Shown here: positions 30,842 through 40,680 of the stretch, piece by piece | Position numbering within the stretch: position 1 is the stretch's first letter | Layout of the letters: every line of letters starts with the position of its first letter | NCBI GenBank assembly: GCA_010093685.1 | Contig: MU006226.1 | Span: 694,964-758,963 of the forward strand | DNA from: Ophiobolus disseminans | Lineage: Eukaryota > Ascomycota > Dothideomycetes > Pleosporales > Phaeosphaeriaceae | Length of the DNA: 64,000 nt | Direction of reading: 5' to 3' | Program-made: the position numbers and the translations under genes | Notes under the pieces: model-generated | Database searches by the model: none | Told to the model about the DNA's origin: nothing | Seen by the model: only the letters and a program-made list of their open reading frames with translations

Positions 30842-32386
30842 CTAATTCTCGCCATCTTGCTTGACTCTATGAGGATAATTTGGGTCGTCCTTGATGTTCA
30901 CGCGATAGGCCCCATCTCCTGCATACCTGGGGGGGAATGTGGTACTGTCCCTGCGGGTTTGGGACCCAGTTCTCTCGCCTGCTTGAGAGCCCTCATCCCG
31001 AACGGGTCTATGGCTTGCTGTCACAGGATATCTGCTCCTGTTTTCCCATCCCTTGATTTCAAAATCCCTTGCAGCTTTGTCTCGGGCAGCAAACTTGGAC
31101 CCTGCTGACGTGCTGCCACGAGAGTTAAATTCACTACGGTGACGACCACCTGAGGCTGTCCAATCTCGCCCTCTCCATTTGAACTTCGTCTCCCTCTCGA
31201 ATTCTTCTTCCAGACGCGCTTGATTTGCAGGCTTAACTTTCACTAACCTTCCTGAAGGACTCAACGTGTCTGTGCGCAACTTGGGCATCACCGGTTCGCG
31301 AGCCGGCATGTACCTGTCCCTCGAGAGCGGCAGCCGCTCATTGTCCGCCTCGCCATACTCGGACTTTTCCACGACTTCCTCTCCGGGAGGCACAAGCTTC
31401 ACCGGCATCGCCGTGAGGGGAGAGTAGGTGCGGAGCCCGGAGTCATACAACCTCTGTCGCATGACCGCGGGCAGTCCCTGTTGTTGACCCTTCTTGATAT
31501 GTGTTGTGACGGATTCTTTGACCTTGAAGAGCCGCGCTGTGAGATTCTGAGGTTCACGGTTTATCTTGGAGGGTTTTACAATGACGAAATGCAAGTGGCG
31601 TCCATCAGACACTGGCTCCACAGCCCAAACCGAGCCTTCGGGCATCGACTTGAAGATGAAGTCTGGTCGCAGATGCGGGAAGTGCTCGTGCAGGTAGGGC
31701 CAGTCTCCTTTCTCATGGCTGCCTGTGATGCGTTCCTCCTTCGGAAGCTTGGTCCGTTTGATGGCGATGCTGAATTCGACGGGCGCGCCCTGGTCGATGT
31801 ACGTATAGGAGCGGTCGATTGCGAGTTTGAAATATGCCGCCGGACTCGACAGAGCGAATGGCGTGGTCCTCAAGGCGCCGATGCCCTTCCCTGCTCTTGG
31901 GTCTTTGGCGTTTCCCGGAATTGAGCCAGCCGGAAATATGCCGAACGTCCGGTGTTTGAGTGTGAGGTTCTCCTTCTTGATTGTCGCGATATTTTCCGAA
32001 GCCGCCTTTTTAACGGGCTCCATAAGGTACAGGAGTTCCCCCGGCTTGATGTGTTTCTCGTAAAGCTCTTCCAACGATATGTTCTCTGCCACCGTCTTCT
32101 CGTCGCGAACCAGATTGATCTCATGGGCGGAGCAGTTCGGGGGCTCTACATCATATAGTTGGAAGGCAAGCAATTTGTGCTGGCCCAAGGTCGTTCGGGC
32201 TTTTGCCGTCTTGTACAGACAGAAACATCGGTGTTGCGCCAGGCATTGGGGCGGCCGGGCGGCGCGCGGACGGGAGGGCGGGCATTGTGGGCGGCAAAGT
32301 GACTGGAATGCGCGCAAGGAGACTCTGGCGGGCGGGAGTAGCAGAGAGCGGAATTCGACCGTGAATATTCGGGCGGATGGTGGCAT
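30842..32386 (-). CDS. Probable mitochondrial protein, function unknown
   Basis: Single-exon ORF of 514 residues. The first 60 residues are rich in Arg, Ser and Ala with no acidic residue beyond Glu11 (VEFRSLLLPPARVSLRAFQ.. PRAARPP), a strong mitochondrial presequence type. A mixed alpha/beta region follows (about 75-330) with SLEELYEKHIKPGELLYLMEP, RPDFIFKSMPEGSVWAVEPV and HLHFVIVKPSK. The last 150 residues are Arg/Ser/Lys-rich and probably disordered. I considered a divergent mitochondrial initiation factor 3 because of domain order and charge, but no diagnostic motif is visible, so I leave it unnamed. Confidence 0.75.
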   Translation of the reverse strand: MPPSARIFTVEFRSLLLPPARVSLRAFQSLCRPQCPPSRPRAARPPQCLAQHRCFCLYKTAKARTTLGQHKLLAFQLYDVEPPNCSAHEINLVRDEKTVAENISLEELYEKHIKPGELLYLMEPVKKAASENIATIKKENLTLKHRTFGIFPAGSIPGNAKDPRAGKGIGALRTTPFALSSPAAYFKLAIDRSYTYIDQGAPVEFSIAIKRTKLPKEERITGSHEKGDWPYLHEHFPHLRPDFIFKSMPEGSVWAVEPVSDGRHLHFVIVKPSKINREPQNLTARLFKVKESVTTHIKKGQQQGLPAVMRQRLYDSGLRTYSPLTAMPVKLVPPGEEVVEKSEYGEADNERLPLSRDRYMPAREPVMPKLRTDTLSPSGRLVKVKPANQARLEEEFERETKFKWRGRDWTASGGRHRSEFNSRGSTSAGSKFAARDKAARDFEIKGWENRSRYPVTASHRPVRDEGSQAGERTGSQTRRDSTTFPPRYAGDGAYRVNIKDDPNYPHRVKQDGEN

Positions 32387-33010
32387 GGCGATGCGAACAA
32401 GCAGAAGCTCAGCGATGTTCAGCGAAAAGATTCGCGCATGACTCGCTTAGCGCATCCTGACCGCCTGCACGTGACTCGCGCGCCGCTCTCCACACGTATA
32501 TTTGGCGCTTCCCACGATGTTTTCCATACATCGCATCGTGCAGCATGCCTCGTTCACTCGTCTCGTGACCGGCTTGATACCCAACTTGGAAGATACCCAT
32601 TTTTCTGTCAACCTCAAGACAGGCTTCACGACATGCTATCTCTGATTTCTGACGTTCGCACATTCCCTCACCGTCAAGCCCTATCAAATTGCCCGATTCT
32701 CGCTTCTTTGGCGTTGCAGCACAATGTTGGACTACGTCAAGTAAACACAACATTCGCTATCGCTTCTGATTCCCGCACGTGGGGCTGCTTCTCGTCCATT
32801 CAATATTTTGTAGCTGTTTGTTGAGCGGTTCGATCGTTACTTACCACGGGCCCGCCCTTCACCTGTTCAGGAGCGCTTGATTCGTCCCAGACTCCCAGTC
32901 CTCTTGACCGCCAGGGATCCATTCACTACTTAGGTAGTCCTATTGACCTCTAAAGACACAACTCTAGGCACCCTCCAACATCTTCTTCTAGCATTGGGAT
33001 AGCATTCGCA
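32387..33010. promoter_or_regulatory. Divergent upstream region
   Basis: 624 bp between the mitochondrial-type gene (minus) and the first secreted-protein gene (plus). It must carry both promoters. The ORFs seen on either strand here overlap each other and lack coding character. Confidence 0.35.
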
Positions 33011-33563
33011 ATGCATACCAACAAGATCTTCACGGTGCTGTCTCTCCTCGTCACATTCATCCTCACCACGCTTGCAACAGCCATCCCAGACTCGTCTGTA
33101 ATCATCGTCAGCTTCACACTGAGCACCATAGACGCTTCGGTTGTTGAGACTACCGCCAGCGGCTGCGACATAGGCGTGGGCAGGCCTGGCGGCGTCTACA
33201 TCTGTAGCGGCAACAACTTCAGCGACAATTGCAAATGGCACGGGCCGTCGAACGAGTGCCACCATTTCTCACCAAGCTCTGTCTCGGCGGCCTCTATCGG
33301 CCCAAACACCGGCGGTCACTGCATCTTCTACAGAGGCACTGACTGCACGGGCGATCTGATGATTCTCGAAACCGGTAGCGGTAAATCCATTGTGTGAGTG
33401 AAATGGCACACGTCGAGAGGCATGCTAGCGGCTAATGAAAGCGTGCAGAGATCTAGAATGTCCTGGCGTCAGTGGAGCTGGTGAAGTGCTCAAGGGCAAG
33501 AGCATGCGGTGCTTTGCAGTCGTTTTAGCGGGGTCGAAAAGACTGGCGAGTAGGCTTTCTTGA
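33011..33563 (+). CDS. Small secreted cysteine-containing protein, tandem copy 1
   Basis: Exon 1 is 33011-33393, intron 33394-33448 (55 nt, GTGAGT..GCAG), exon 2 33449-33563; 165 residues. A signal peptide covers residues 1 to about 24 (..LATA-IPD). The mature part has the pattern GRPGGVYICSGNNFSDNC, C-HHF, SIGP...HCIFYRGTDCTGD and, in exon 2, LECPGVSG..SMRCF. This Cys/Gly/Tyr layout resembles beta/gamma-crystallin-like secreted fungal proteins, a tentative fold assignment. The related gene at 33928 has the same intron position just before the CPG motif. An extracellular role such as effector or antimicrobial is possible but unshown. Confidence 0.75.
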
Positions 33564-33927
33564 TGCGCAAGATGGGTCTGTGGAAAGACGTAATAGGGAA
33601 GAAGCCTTTGTTCTTTCATCGGTACGAGTTTTTAAAGGTAGACGAAATCCATCTACCCTAATCAATTTTCTTCGATCCACTATCATTACCACCCGCTCTT
33701 CACATTTGTCGACGTTTGTGTCCATGCAAACATCCCTGCCAAGATCTGACCGCGGGAGCAAATATACCCCTCGAGCCCGTTTGCACTTCTCTAGTCTATG
33801 TTCGCATGTGTTCCAGACATCGTGCGCCACCATACCTTCCTCACCCTTACTCCCACTTTGAGCTCTCCTGCCTCGACCGCCACCACCTACAATCGTCAAG
33901 CATGCACATCAAAATCAAAACCAAATA
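33564..33927. promoter_or_regulatory. Spacer between tandem secreted-protein genes
   Basis: 364 bp separating copies 1 and 2, containing the copy 2 promoter. The last 100 bp before the ATG at 33928 are C/A/T-rich and poor in G, as in many fungal leaders. Confidence 0.35.
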
Positions 33928-34496
33928 ATGTCTCTCCTTTCTATCCTCCTAGCCACCGTCACCGCAACCGCCATCCCCAACACCAACACCTCCACCAGCG
34001 CCGAGACATGCAAGTCCCCCATCCACACATTCCCCGCACCCCTTCTCACTCCAAAACTAGTCATACAAATCACATCCAACTCCCTCACGGGCCCCACCGC
34101 CCTCGGCGCCATAAACCCCGGCTGCCGCGAAAGCGTTGGCCGCCCGGGCGGCATCTACGTCTGCACGGGCGACAATTTCACGGGCGACTGTCACTGGCAG
34201 GCACCGCCGCACGCGTGGCAAAACTGCCACTACTTCACCCCCGACGCCATGTGGCGCTCCGTCGGGCCCAATCACCAGACGTATTGCGTTTTTTATGAGG
34301 GCTTCGGTTGCGTTGGTAAGGTTCCAAGGTTGAGTATACCGTTTGGGAGGATTATTACGTAAGTGAAAGGTTTGTGGATGTGGATGTACGGGGAGAGGCT
34401 GATTGTGTGTGTGGGTGTAGGATGCTGGATTGTCCGGGGGCGAGTGGGATGAAGGGGATGAACGGACATAGTATGAGGTGCTTTTCGAGGGTTTGA
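33928..34496 (+). CDS. Small secreted cysteine-containing protein, tandem copy 2
   Basis: Exon 1 is 33928-34358, intron 34359-34420 (62 nt, GTAAGT..GTAG), exon 2 34421-34496; 168 residues. Signal peptide of about 16 residues (..TATAIPN). The mature part repeats the copy 1 layout: GRPGGIYVCTGDNFTGDC, CHYFT, SVGP...YCVFYEGFGCVG, then exon 2 DCPGASG..SMRCF. The intron sits at the same place as in copy 1, so the pair arose by tandem duplication. The protein is compact and disulfide-rich, likely secreted. The fold call (crystallin-like) is tentative and the function is unknown. Codon use is strongly C-ending in exon 1, unlike the G-rich exon 2. Confidence 0.8.
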
Positions 34497-34657
34497 GGGG
34501 TGGTGCTAGGGATGTGTGGGCGCGTTGCGTGAGCTTATGGTCGTTCCGGGATCATTTCGACTTGTGCCCACGATTGGAAATGCCGTGAGACTATGGTCTT
34601 AAATGGATGCTTGATCTAGATTAATTTTATGCACGTCACGGTAGGCACAAGGGAACT

Positions 34658-34856
34658 ATTTCTCTTATCCCCCGTTTGAAATTTGCGCTCATGTTGGTAC
34701 CACTACAGCTACAACACTTTTTCCATGGAATTGAGGTGCATCGTAGTTACAGTGTTCTAGAATGGTCTTCATAAACGGCGCAGTCAAGAAATTTCTCTCA
34801 TCTCCAGTTCGAAACTTGTGTTCTTGTTGGTACCACCACAACCACATCACCTTTCC
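34658..34856 (+). repeat. Imperfect direct repeat, two units about 67 bp long, period 133 bp
   Basis: Unit 1 (34658-34724) and unit 2 (34791-34856) share ATTTCTCT, a TTGAAA/TCGAAA block, the core GTTGGTACCAC and a CACTTT/CACCTTT end, with about 75-80 percent identity by eye. They lie upstream of the third secreted-family copy and may be duplicated promoter DNA. Confidence 0.6.
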
Positions 34857-35029
34857 GCAGAGCGGTCCGATCACCAGTGCACTGTTTCAACCGCATCGGG
34901 TATCTCGCAATTTTACATTTTCGATATTCCCTATACAAGACGTCTTCCATCATGTTCTCAAAGGTACTCTATCCATCCAGTCCTTACCGCTCCCTCCAAC
35001 AAGCAAGCCTTCCAAAGCTCACTCCTACC

Positions 35030-35391
35030 ATGCTCGGCAATGCCATTCTCCCCATGCTCCTCTTGAGACTCACCGCCTCGGCTTCTGTCGCTGTCGTACC
35101 CAAAACCAGCAAAACGCTGCCCGGCACTGTCGGTACGGCCTCCCTCTCCGCAAGAGCTTCGACCTGCACATATCAGGGCGATCCCTTCGTCTTCGAGACG
35201 TACACCCAGCCGAATCTCAACGGCACGCCAACGCAGCACGAGGCAGATGAATCCTGCCTCCCCTTCACCAATAGCGCCACCACCCCACAGAGTATCGTTA
35301 TTACGTTTGGCGTCTATTGCCATCTTACAACGGTCTCGAGTGCACTGGTGACCCCAGACAGATTGCAGTCAACAACAAGATGCAAAATTAA
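35030..35391 (+). pseudogene. Secreted-family copy 3, divergent and frameshifted
   Basis: The ATG at 35030 opens a signal peptide (MLGNAILPMLLLRLTASASV). The mature part CTYQGDPFVF..QPNLNG..SCLPF..GVYCHL follows the spacing of copies 1 and 2 (N..G, C..F, YC). Near 35325 the homologous text moves one frame: YNGLECTGDPRQIA, equivalent to the FYRGTDCTGD and FYEGFGCVG of the neighbours, ending in a stop at 35389-35391. The original frame instead runs to 35437. The CPG..SMRCF exon was not found. I interpret it as a degenerate third member; an unrelated small secreted gene with its true end at 35437 is the alternative. Confidence 0.5.
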
Positions 35392-35932
35392 GTGGCCGAT
35401 CATATTCTCTGCAGTGGTGATCACGGCCGTAGCGTAGGCAGAGAGGCCTCCCCGTAGGCGTAGTACGGGCTGTTGGGCGCGCTGTCCAGGACCAGGACCG
35501 TACACGGCGTCCTGAATACGCGTCATAGAGCTCGCAACAACGTATGCCCGCAACATATCATAAGCAGGCCCTTGATTGTATCGTGTAAATGTGGGCTGCA
35601 GGTCTTCACGTGTACCATTGCCCCACCCCTCAACCATGGCGCAGTTGTACCTAGGTACCAAATAAACGCACGGCCCCATCTACACATTTTGAGCCACATA
35701 TCGTTCAACGCTCAGCCAAGATTAGGATTAGCGTCGTCTTGTTCTGTGTCTTCAGCCCTTTGCACCTGTCCATTGAACGCGGGACTCACTACAAACGCAG
35801 AGAGTTTGTAATCCCCTCTTGACGAACCTACCGTTCGTTTGTTCGCTATCCACGCACCGGCAGGACTGCATCGCCGTCTACCTGTGTGTTCACTTACTGC
35901 TTATATCCCTACTGTTTGATCAACGCAACCCG
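35392..35932. other. Intergenic spacer
   Basis: 541 bp between the degenerate secreted gene and the transposon-split gene. It has no supported gene; opposing ORFs at 35314-35679 and 35473-35811 are shadows of each other. Confidence 0.35.
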
Positions 35933-36165
35933 ATGGGCCATCTCGTGCCTGAAATGGAGACCAGAGAAGGAAACACGCTTGACGGCAAGGCTGATGCATT
36001 TGCGGGGGAGCTAGGGAAAAAGGTGAGCGTCTTCTGTCGCTATCGCATCTCTTCTCAACGTCATACTAATTTCGACAGAGGAAAATATGTCTCGTCGGCC
36101 TCGCATCCCTAATGAGGCGCGTCGCTACTCATCAAAGCTTGATGCAAAACTAGGCGCACTTCGTA

Positions 36166-36192
36166 CAGTACTAGGTCAAAAGTTTCCGCCGC
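36166..36192 (+). repeat. Left terminal inverted repeat of the Tc1/mariner element
   Basis: CAGTACTAG followed by GTCAAAAGTTTCCGCCGC. The 18-base inner block is matched exactly, inverted, at 37489-37506. It probably contains the transposase binding site. Confidence 0.85.
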
Positions 36193-36402
36193 CAAGCTAC
36201 ACTAGCGCAAAATCAACATCCTCACCCTTGACTTCACGAGGCTGTAAATACTGCTAACCATGTCCAATTTTAATAATTTTTGGTGTTTTAGTGTCGCATT
36301 AATCTAATATTATGTTTGCCACCCTCGCGCTTTGCGTACAGCAGCGAGGCATCGTGGCATTGACATGATGAGTCGCTTGATCAGCTTTGTTGGTATGCCG
36401 CG

Positions 36403-37431
36403 CTAGCACTCTTTTAATGCCTTACAAAACCCATCCCATTCCTCTTGTGCCTGGCTATAGTTGTTGTATTGTGGGTAGAGCTTGTACATGCGTCGCTTAA
36501 GCACCCACCAAAGGTGTTCAATTGGGTTGAGATCCGGTAAGTATGCTGGCCATTTAATGCAGTTGATGTGGTGCTTACAATAGAAAGCAGCTACTGCTCT
36601 TGAGCGGTGTATGCCCGCGTTATCCTGCATAAACAGCTGGGAATGACGCCAATGTGGGAGGAGACCTTTCGTCAACGCCTTAATGTAACTTTGGGCAGAG
36701 TAGCCACGCTTTTGAGCATCAGGATCGCGCTCCATTATGACCAGCTTGCTCCTCCACGCGCGGCCGCCTTCATCAAGCCACACACACGCCCACACCATCT
36801 GTGCTGGCTTACAACTTGTACTAGTAGGATCTAGCATCTTAGGCTTCCATTTCTCCCAAGGATAGCGAAAGCACCACTCCTGGTTGGCACCAGATCCCTT
36901 CTGAACAGAGCACTCGTCTGAGAACTTGAGCGTGCGCCGCACCCATGCAAAATGTTAGTACTCCCTAGCAAACTTCAAGCGCAGCGAGGCATGCGCGCAG
37001 GTGAACTTTGGTTGCTTCTTTGCCTTGTGATTAGTGAGGCCACGTTGCTTTAATGCCCGGTACAACGTGCTGCGGCTGGGTGGCTTTGAAGGGGTGCCCT
37101 CTGCGTTCACAAAGATAGCCTCTTCAACGAGCTGTGAGTACTCTATCTTTGGAGCAACGCAAACTTTTCAATAGATGATTTTTTTCTGCTGCTTAGATAG
37201 AACAGGTGGCCGGCCGCTGCGAGGTTTGTCTTGAACGCTGCCTGTTTGGCGGTACTTGAGGCGTAGGTTGCGGATAGCACGTTCCGACCTCTGTATGGCC
37301 ACTGCGACTTCCTGCACCGTCATCCCACCCTGCAGCATCCCAATGCAGTGATCGCGTGTAGCAGGACTGATATTTCGACGTCTGCGCACATTTTGATCCA
37401 GCTCTTGTCCAAATTGGCGCGGCGTCGCCAT
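36403..37431 (-). pseudogene. Tc1/mariner transposase with two in-frame stops
   Basis: The frame from ATG 37431 to the stop at 36403 covers 343 codons and is interrupted by TGA (37170-37168) and TAA (36957-36955) with no frameshift. The N-terminal part has the helix-turn-helix DNA-binding region (RDHCIGMLQGGMTVQEVA.., then SGRPPVLS). The C-terminal part has the DDE nuclease: Asp in FSDECS, Asp in MQDNAGIH, Glu in NPIEHLW, with 34 residues between the last two (DD34E, Tc1-type). All three catalytic residues remain. Both stops could come from C-to-T changes (CGA to TGA, CAA to TAA). A short upstream translation product would be the DNA-binding region alone. Confidence 0.85.
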
Positions 37432-37488
37432 AGTTGTGTCGCGTTGAAGTTGAGGTGTGCGTGTTGTTGATGGAAGCTAGTCGCTAGC

Positions 37489-37515
37489 GCGGCGGAAACT
37501 TTTGACGCGTGACTG
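37489..37515 (-). repeat. Right terminal inverted repeat of the Tc1/mariner element
   Basis: Inverted counterpart of 36166-36192; on the minus strand it begins CAGTCACGC and continues with the same 18-base block. It is followed by the duplicated TA. Confidence 0.85.
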
Positions 37516-37987
37516 TACTACATCCGATGGGAATCTCGTTAATGAAGATACTGGAGACTGGCTTGTCTTAGCCACGCATCCGCACGACACAGAGCATCGC
37601 GAGATCGCCGCGCAAAAAGGTAGGATCATTCCACAAGGGCCTGTCATAAGTCTCCCAGAAGCCAAGAATGGCGCAACTGGTCTCGACAATCCTCGTGCTC
37701 GCAAGCCGCTCATGCGACTCCTCCGCAACAAATTTTCTGGCTCAGATCGTCCGCTAACAGAGGCAGAAGATCCGGTGGTTCTTGCCAGAAAAAAGCTGCG
37801 ATCTGACTTCGCAGATCGGCGAGCGAAGGGGGGGAAAGTCGACACAAAGGTTCTGGGAGAGATCCAAAACCACTATGCGTTGCAGATTGGACAAAGTCTA
37901 AGAGGTGACTGGTTTGAGCACGCTTTGGTAGAACATGAGTTCTGGTTGGAGTTGTTGGATAAAGTTTCAAAGATGGGACCGGAGTGA

Positions 37988-38768
37988 GTGGTTTCGTCCC
38001 GTGACCACAATATTGTCGGGGAAACTGTGACTAGAGGAACGCATTGGACAAGCTTTTGCATTCTCGAAAGATGATGTCCTCGATGAATATGCCGTCATGA
38101 GAACCGTTTTGGTGATGAAGCGCGAGGTGCGCTGACTTGCGCTTTCCACAATTGCTTATGTAACTGCGTAGTCATCAACGTTCGCCGTGGCTTTCCCATC
38201 TCGGCACCGAAGGCTCCACCTCGTGCGATCAACGCAGCCCCATATTTTTGAGCCCACGCATGCTGTTGTAAGCCCTAAACCAGTCTCGAGGGATGTACAG
38301 CCAGGGCACCCTTGATGACGCTTGATTCACACGTGGCAGAATGTCGACTTCTGCGCTGTTTTTGCCACAATCAGCGGAGTGGGCCTTGAAGACAGCTGGC
38401 CGAGAATATGACTAGATTCGACTCTCAACGTCCATCTTACTAGTGTGCCGTAAGTTTCCGAACAACAATCTGTGTTTCGAACAAATGGCATGGTCAACTC
38501 CTCAGAGAACTACGCCCCATGCATGCTGATACATGAGAGTGGGGCACGTCTTACGACAGCCGCGCAAGTTCAAAGCGTGATTAGGCATCTAACTGCTTCG
38601 AGGTCTGATATCACAGCCGAAAGAAATTGGGAATGATGGCAATATGGGGCAGCTTAGGTTGTTTCAGTATAAGTATGTTGCTGTATCACCGTCGCCATTC
38701 GAGCCTCCATTGTTCTAACTAGCACATTTCCCCCTCGACTCTCCCCCAAGATCTGATCTTCAGTCAAG
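37988..38768. other. Intergenic region with possible last exon of the split gene
   Basis: 781 bp. About 38040-38135 has a coding-like frame that could belong to the interrupted gene. The rest, to the ALDH start, has no gene and should include the ALDH promoter. Confidence 0.35.
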
Positions 38769-40424
38769 ATGTCCAAATACTTCCACTTAATCAACAACGA
38801 GGTATGCTTGCGCAAAGTCGCCATCTTGTGGGTGCAACTAATCTTCCCAGCTTGTCGAGGGATCGTCCTCAGACAAGTACACCGTCTACAACCCGGCAGA
38901 TGATTCACTGGTGGGAGAGATCAATCTCGCTGGGCCTTCTGAGGTCGATGCCGCAGTCGCTGCCGCCCGCGAAGCCTATGAGACTGGGCCATGGAGCACG
39001 TTTACCGGGGCTCAACGCGCTGCTCTAATGAATAAGCTCGCAGATCTCATCGATGCCAACGGCGAAGAGATCGCCAAGGCGGAAGTACAAGCCATGGGTC
39101 AGGTACGACGCTCCTCCCCATAATTACAGTACTCGCAAAGCCGTCGCTAATGCTAGTAAAGCCAATCGCCATTATGAGTGCTTGGATCGTCCCTGCAGCT
39201 TCCTCAACATGGAGATACTACGCTGGTTGGGCGGATAAAATCGAAGGTCAGACCTTTCCTGAGGAAGGAGGCTTTTTCAGGATGACACAATATGAGCCGT
39301 TTGGTGTATGCGCAGGTATCGGGCCATGGAATGTCACTCTGCTGTGAGTACACTTGGTTCATACTTGAGCGCAACGTTAATTAGTGCCAGGACCATGGCT
39401 TGGAAAATGGCGCCCGCCCTGGCAGCAGGTAACACATTTGTGTTCAAGGCGTCCGAAAAATCGCCTTACGCAGTGCTTGTTCTCGCACGTCTATTCAAAG
39501 AGGCAGGCTTCCCAGCTGGCGTTGTCAACATCCTAACTGGTGCTGGAACGACTGGTGCCTTGCTTTCGGCCCATATAGATATAGACAAGATCAGCTTCAC
39601 AGGCTCTGGTGCTTCGGGGCGTAAAGTCGCAGACGCTGCAAGCAAGAGTAACGGAAAGAAGGTGACACTGGAACTTGGTGGCAAATCACCATCCCTCGTC
39701 TTCAACGACGCAGATATCGACACTGCCATTAAGGGCAACTCCCAAGGCTTCCTGTTCAATTCCGGGCAAGCTTGTGTTGCCGCATCGCGCCTCTTCGTTC
39801 AGTCTGGAATCGCCGATACATTCATCGAGACACTCAAAGCCCACTTCCAAGGCGCCGAAGGCATCATGGGTGACCCATCCCATCCTTCGACTTTGCTTGG
39901 TCCTCTTGCGGACAACGCACAGATGAAGCGCGTGCTTGGCTTCATCGAGACTGGGAAAACGGAAGCGAAGCTGCTTGTTGGCGGCGAGCGGAAGGGCGAC
40001 AAGGGCGCTTTCGTCACGCCCACAATCTTCTTGAACCCTGGCAAAGACAGCACAATCTACCGAGAGGAGATTTTCGGGCCTGTCTTGACTGTACTCACTT
40101 TCGAGACTGAGGAGGAAGGCATTAAGCTTGCGAATGACACTGCGTATGGTCTATCAGGTACATTCATCTCCTTGTTCCTTAGTTATCTCTTCTCTTATGC
40201 TAACTCCACTGGCAGCTTGCGTGTACACCAGCAACATTGCACGTGCGCTTCGCGTATCTTCCAAGATCAAGGCTGGCACGATCGGTGTGAATGCTGCATA
40301 TCTGCCCGACAACAACTTACCTTTTGGAGGGTACAAGCAGAGTGGTACTGGGAGAGAACTCGGTAAGGAGGGACTGATGGCATATTTGCAGGCCAAGTCG
40401 ATCAAGATTTACGTTGGCCCATAG
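38769..40424 (+). CDS. NAD(P)-dependent aldehyde dehydrogenase
   Basis: Five exons: 38769-38801, 38851-39102, 39162-39343, 39385-40157 and 40216-40424; introns 49, 59, 41 and 58 nt; 482 residues, normal for the family. Recognisable motifs in order: [13 protein letters not shown], the GPWN and [12 protein letters not shown] cofactor-binding segments, [11 protein letters not shown] (Rossmann loop), the general base Glu in LELGGKSP (about 251), the catalytic Cys in [10 protein letters not shown] (about 285), EEIFGPVL, and the C-terminal PFGGYKQSG. It oxidises an aldehyde to a carboxylic acid in the cytosol; there is no targeting peptide. The substrate cannot be told from sequence; similarity to indole-3-acetaldehyde or betaine-type enzymes is only general. 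The 41-nt intron is unusually short but its junction (VTLL-ARTMAWK) fits the family. Confidence 0.92.
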
Positions 40425-40680
40425 AATTGAAAGAAGGACATGGATTCACGGCCAGCTTCTATTGCATACGTCTCGTGACTCTATTTGCGGCGATCTTCCT
40501 CCTCGTGTAATATATCTACCACTCTCGCTCCATCGAGCGCTCTTCAACGATGATTTTCATTTCTCAAAACTCTTCCTGTTTCACTCGCGATCACGCTCCA
40601 TGGCCGGCTTTCACAACTTGATTTGCCGATAGTTGAGCACCCGCATCTTCACATTCCTTTCGCGAATGATGTGGCGTCAT

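Larger units (their letters stand above)
36166..37515 (-). mobile_element. Tc1/mariner-type DNA transposon, 1,350 bp, TA target duplication
   Basis: The ends are CAGT.. and its inverted complement, flanked by TA on both sides (36164-36165 and 37516-37517). Terminal inverted repeats are at least 27 bp: the outer 4 and inner 18 bases are identical, with 5 differing bases between. One gene, the transposase, fills 36403-37431 on the minus strand. The complete ends and the clean target duplication indicate cut-and-paste insertion; the transposase stops indicate it is now non-autonomous. Confidence 0.9.
35933..37987 (+). pseudogene. Unknown-function gene split by a Tc1/mariner insertion
   Basis: Left part: exon 35933-36022, intron 36023-36080 (GTGAGC..CAGAG), then 36081-36165 reading ENMSRRPRIPNEARRYSSK..LGALR. 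The element occupies 36166-37515. Right part: from 37518 the frame continues TTSDGNLVNEDTGDWLVL and stays open to 37987. Removing the element and one TA leaves the frame perfectly continuous, so the insertion hit an exon. A GTGAGT at 37985 and later coding-like text (..KDDVLDEYAVMRTV.., about 38040-38135) suggest a further exon, though the phase does not fit. The start could instead be the ATG at 36087. The product is hydrophilic and basic, with no recognised domain and no signal peptide. The function is unknown; the allele here should be null unless the element is spliced out. Confidence 0.7.

Noticed and set aside
30842..32386. Naming the presequence-bearing protein as mitochondrial initiation factor 3
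   Set aside because: Only general charge and domain order agree; no diagnostic IF3 motif was found.
36403..37431. Stop-codon readthrough or a variant genetic code in the transposase
   Set aside because: Other genes in the window use TAA, TAG and TGA as normal terminators, so mutation is the simpler explanation.
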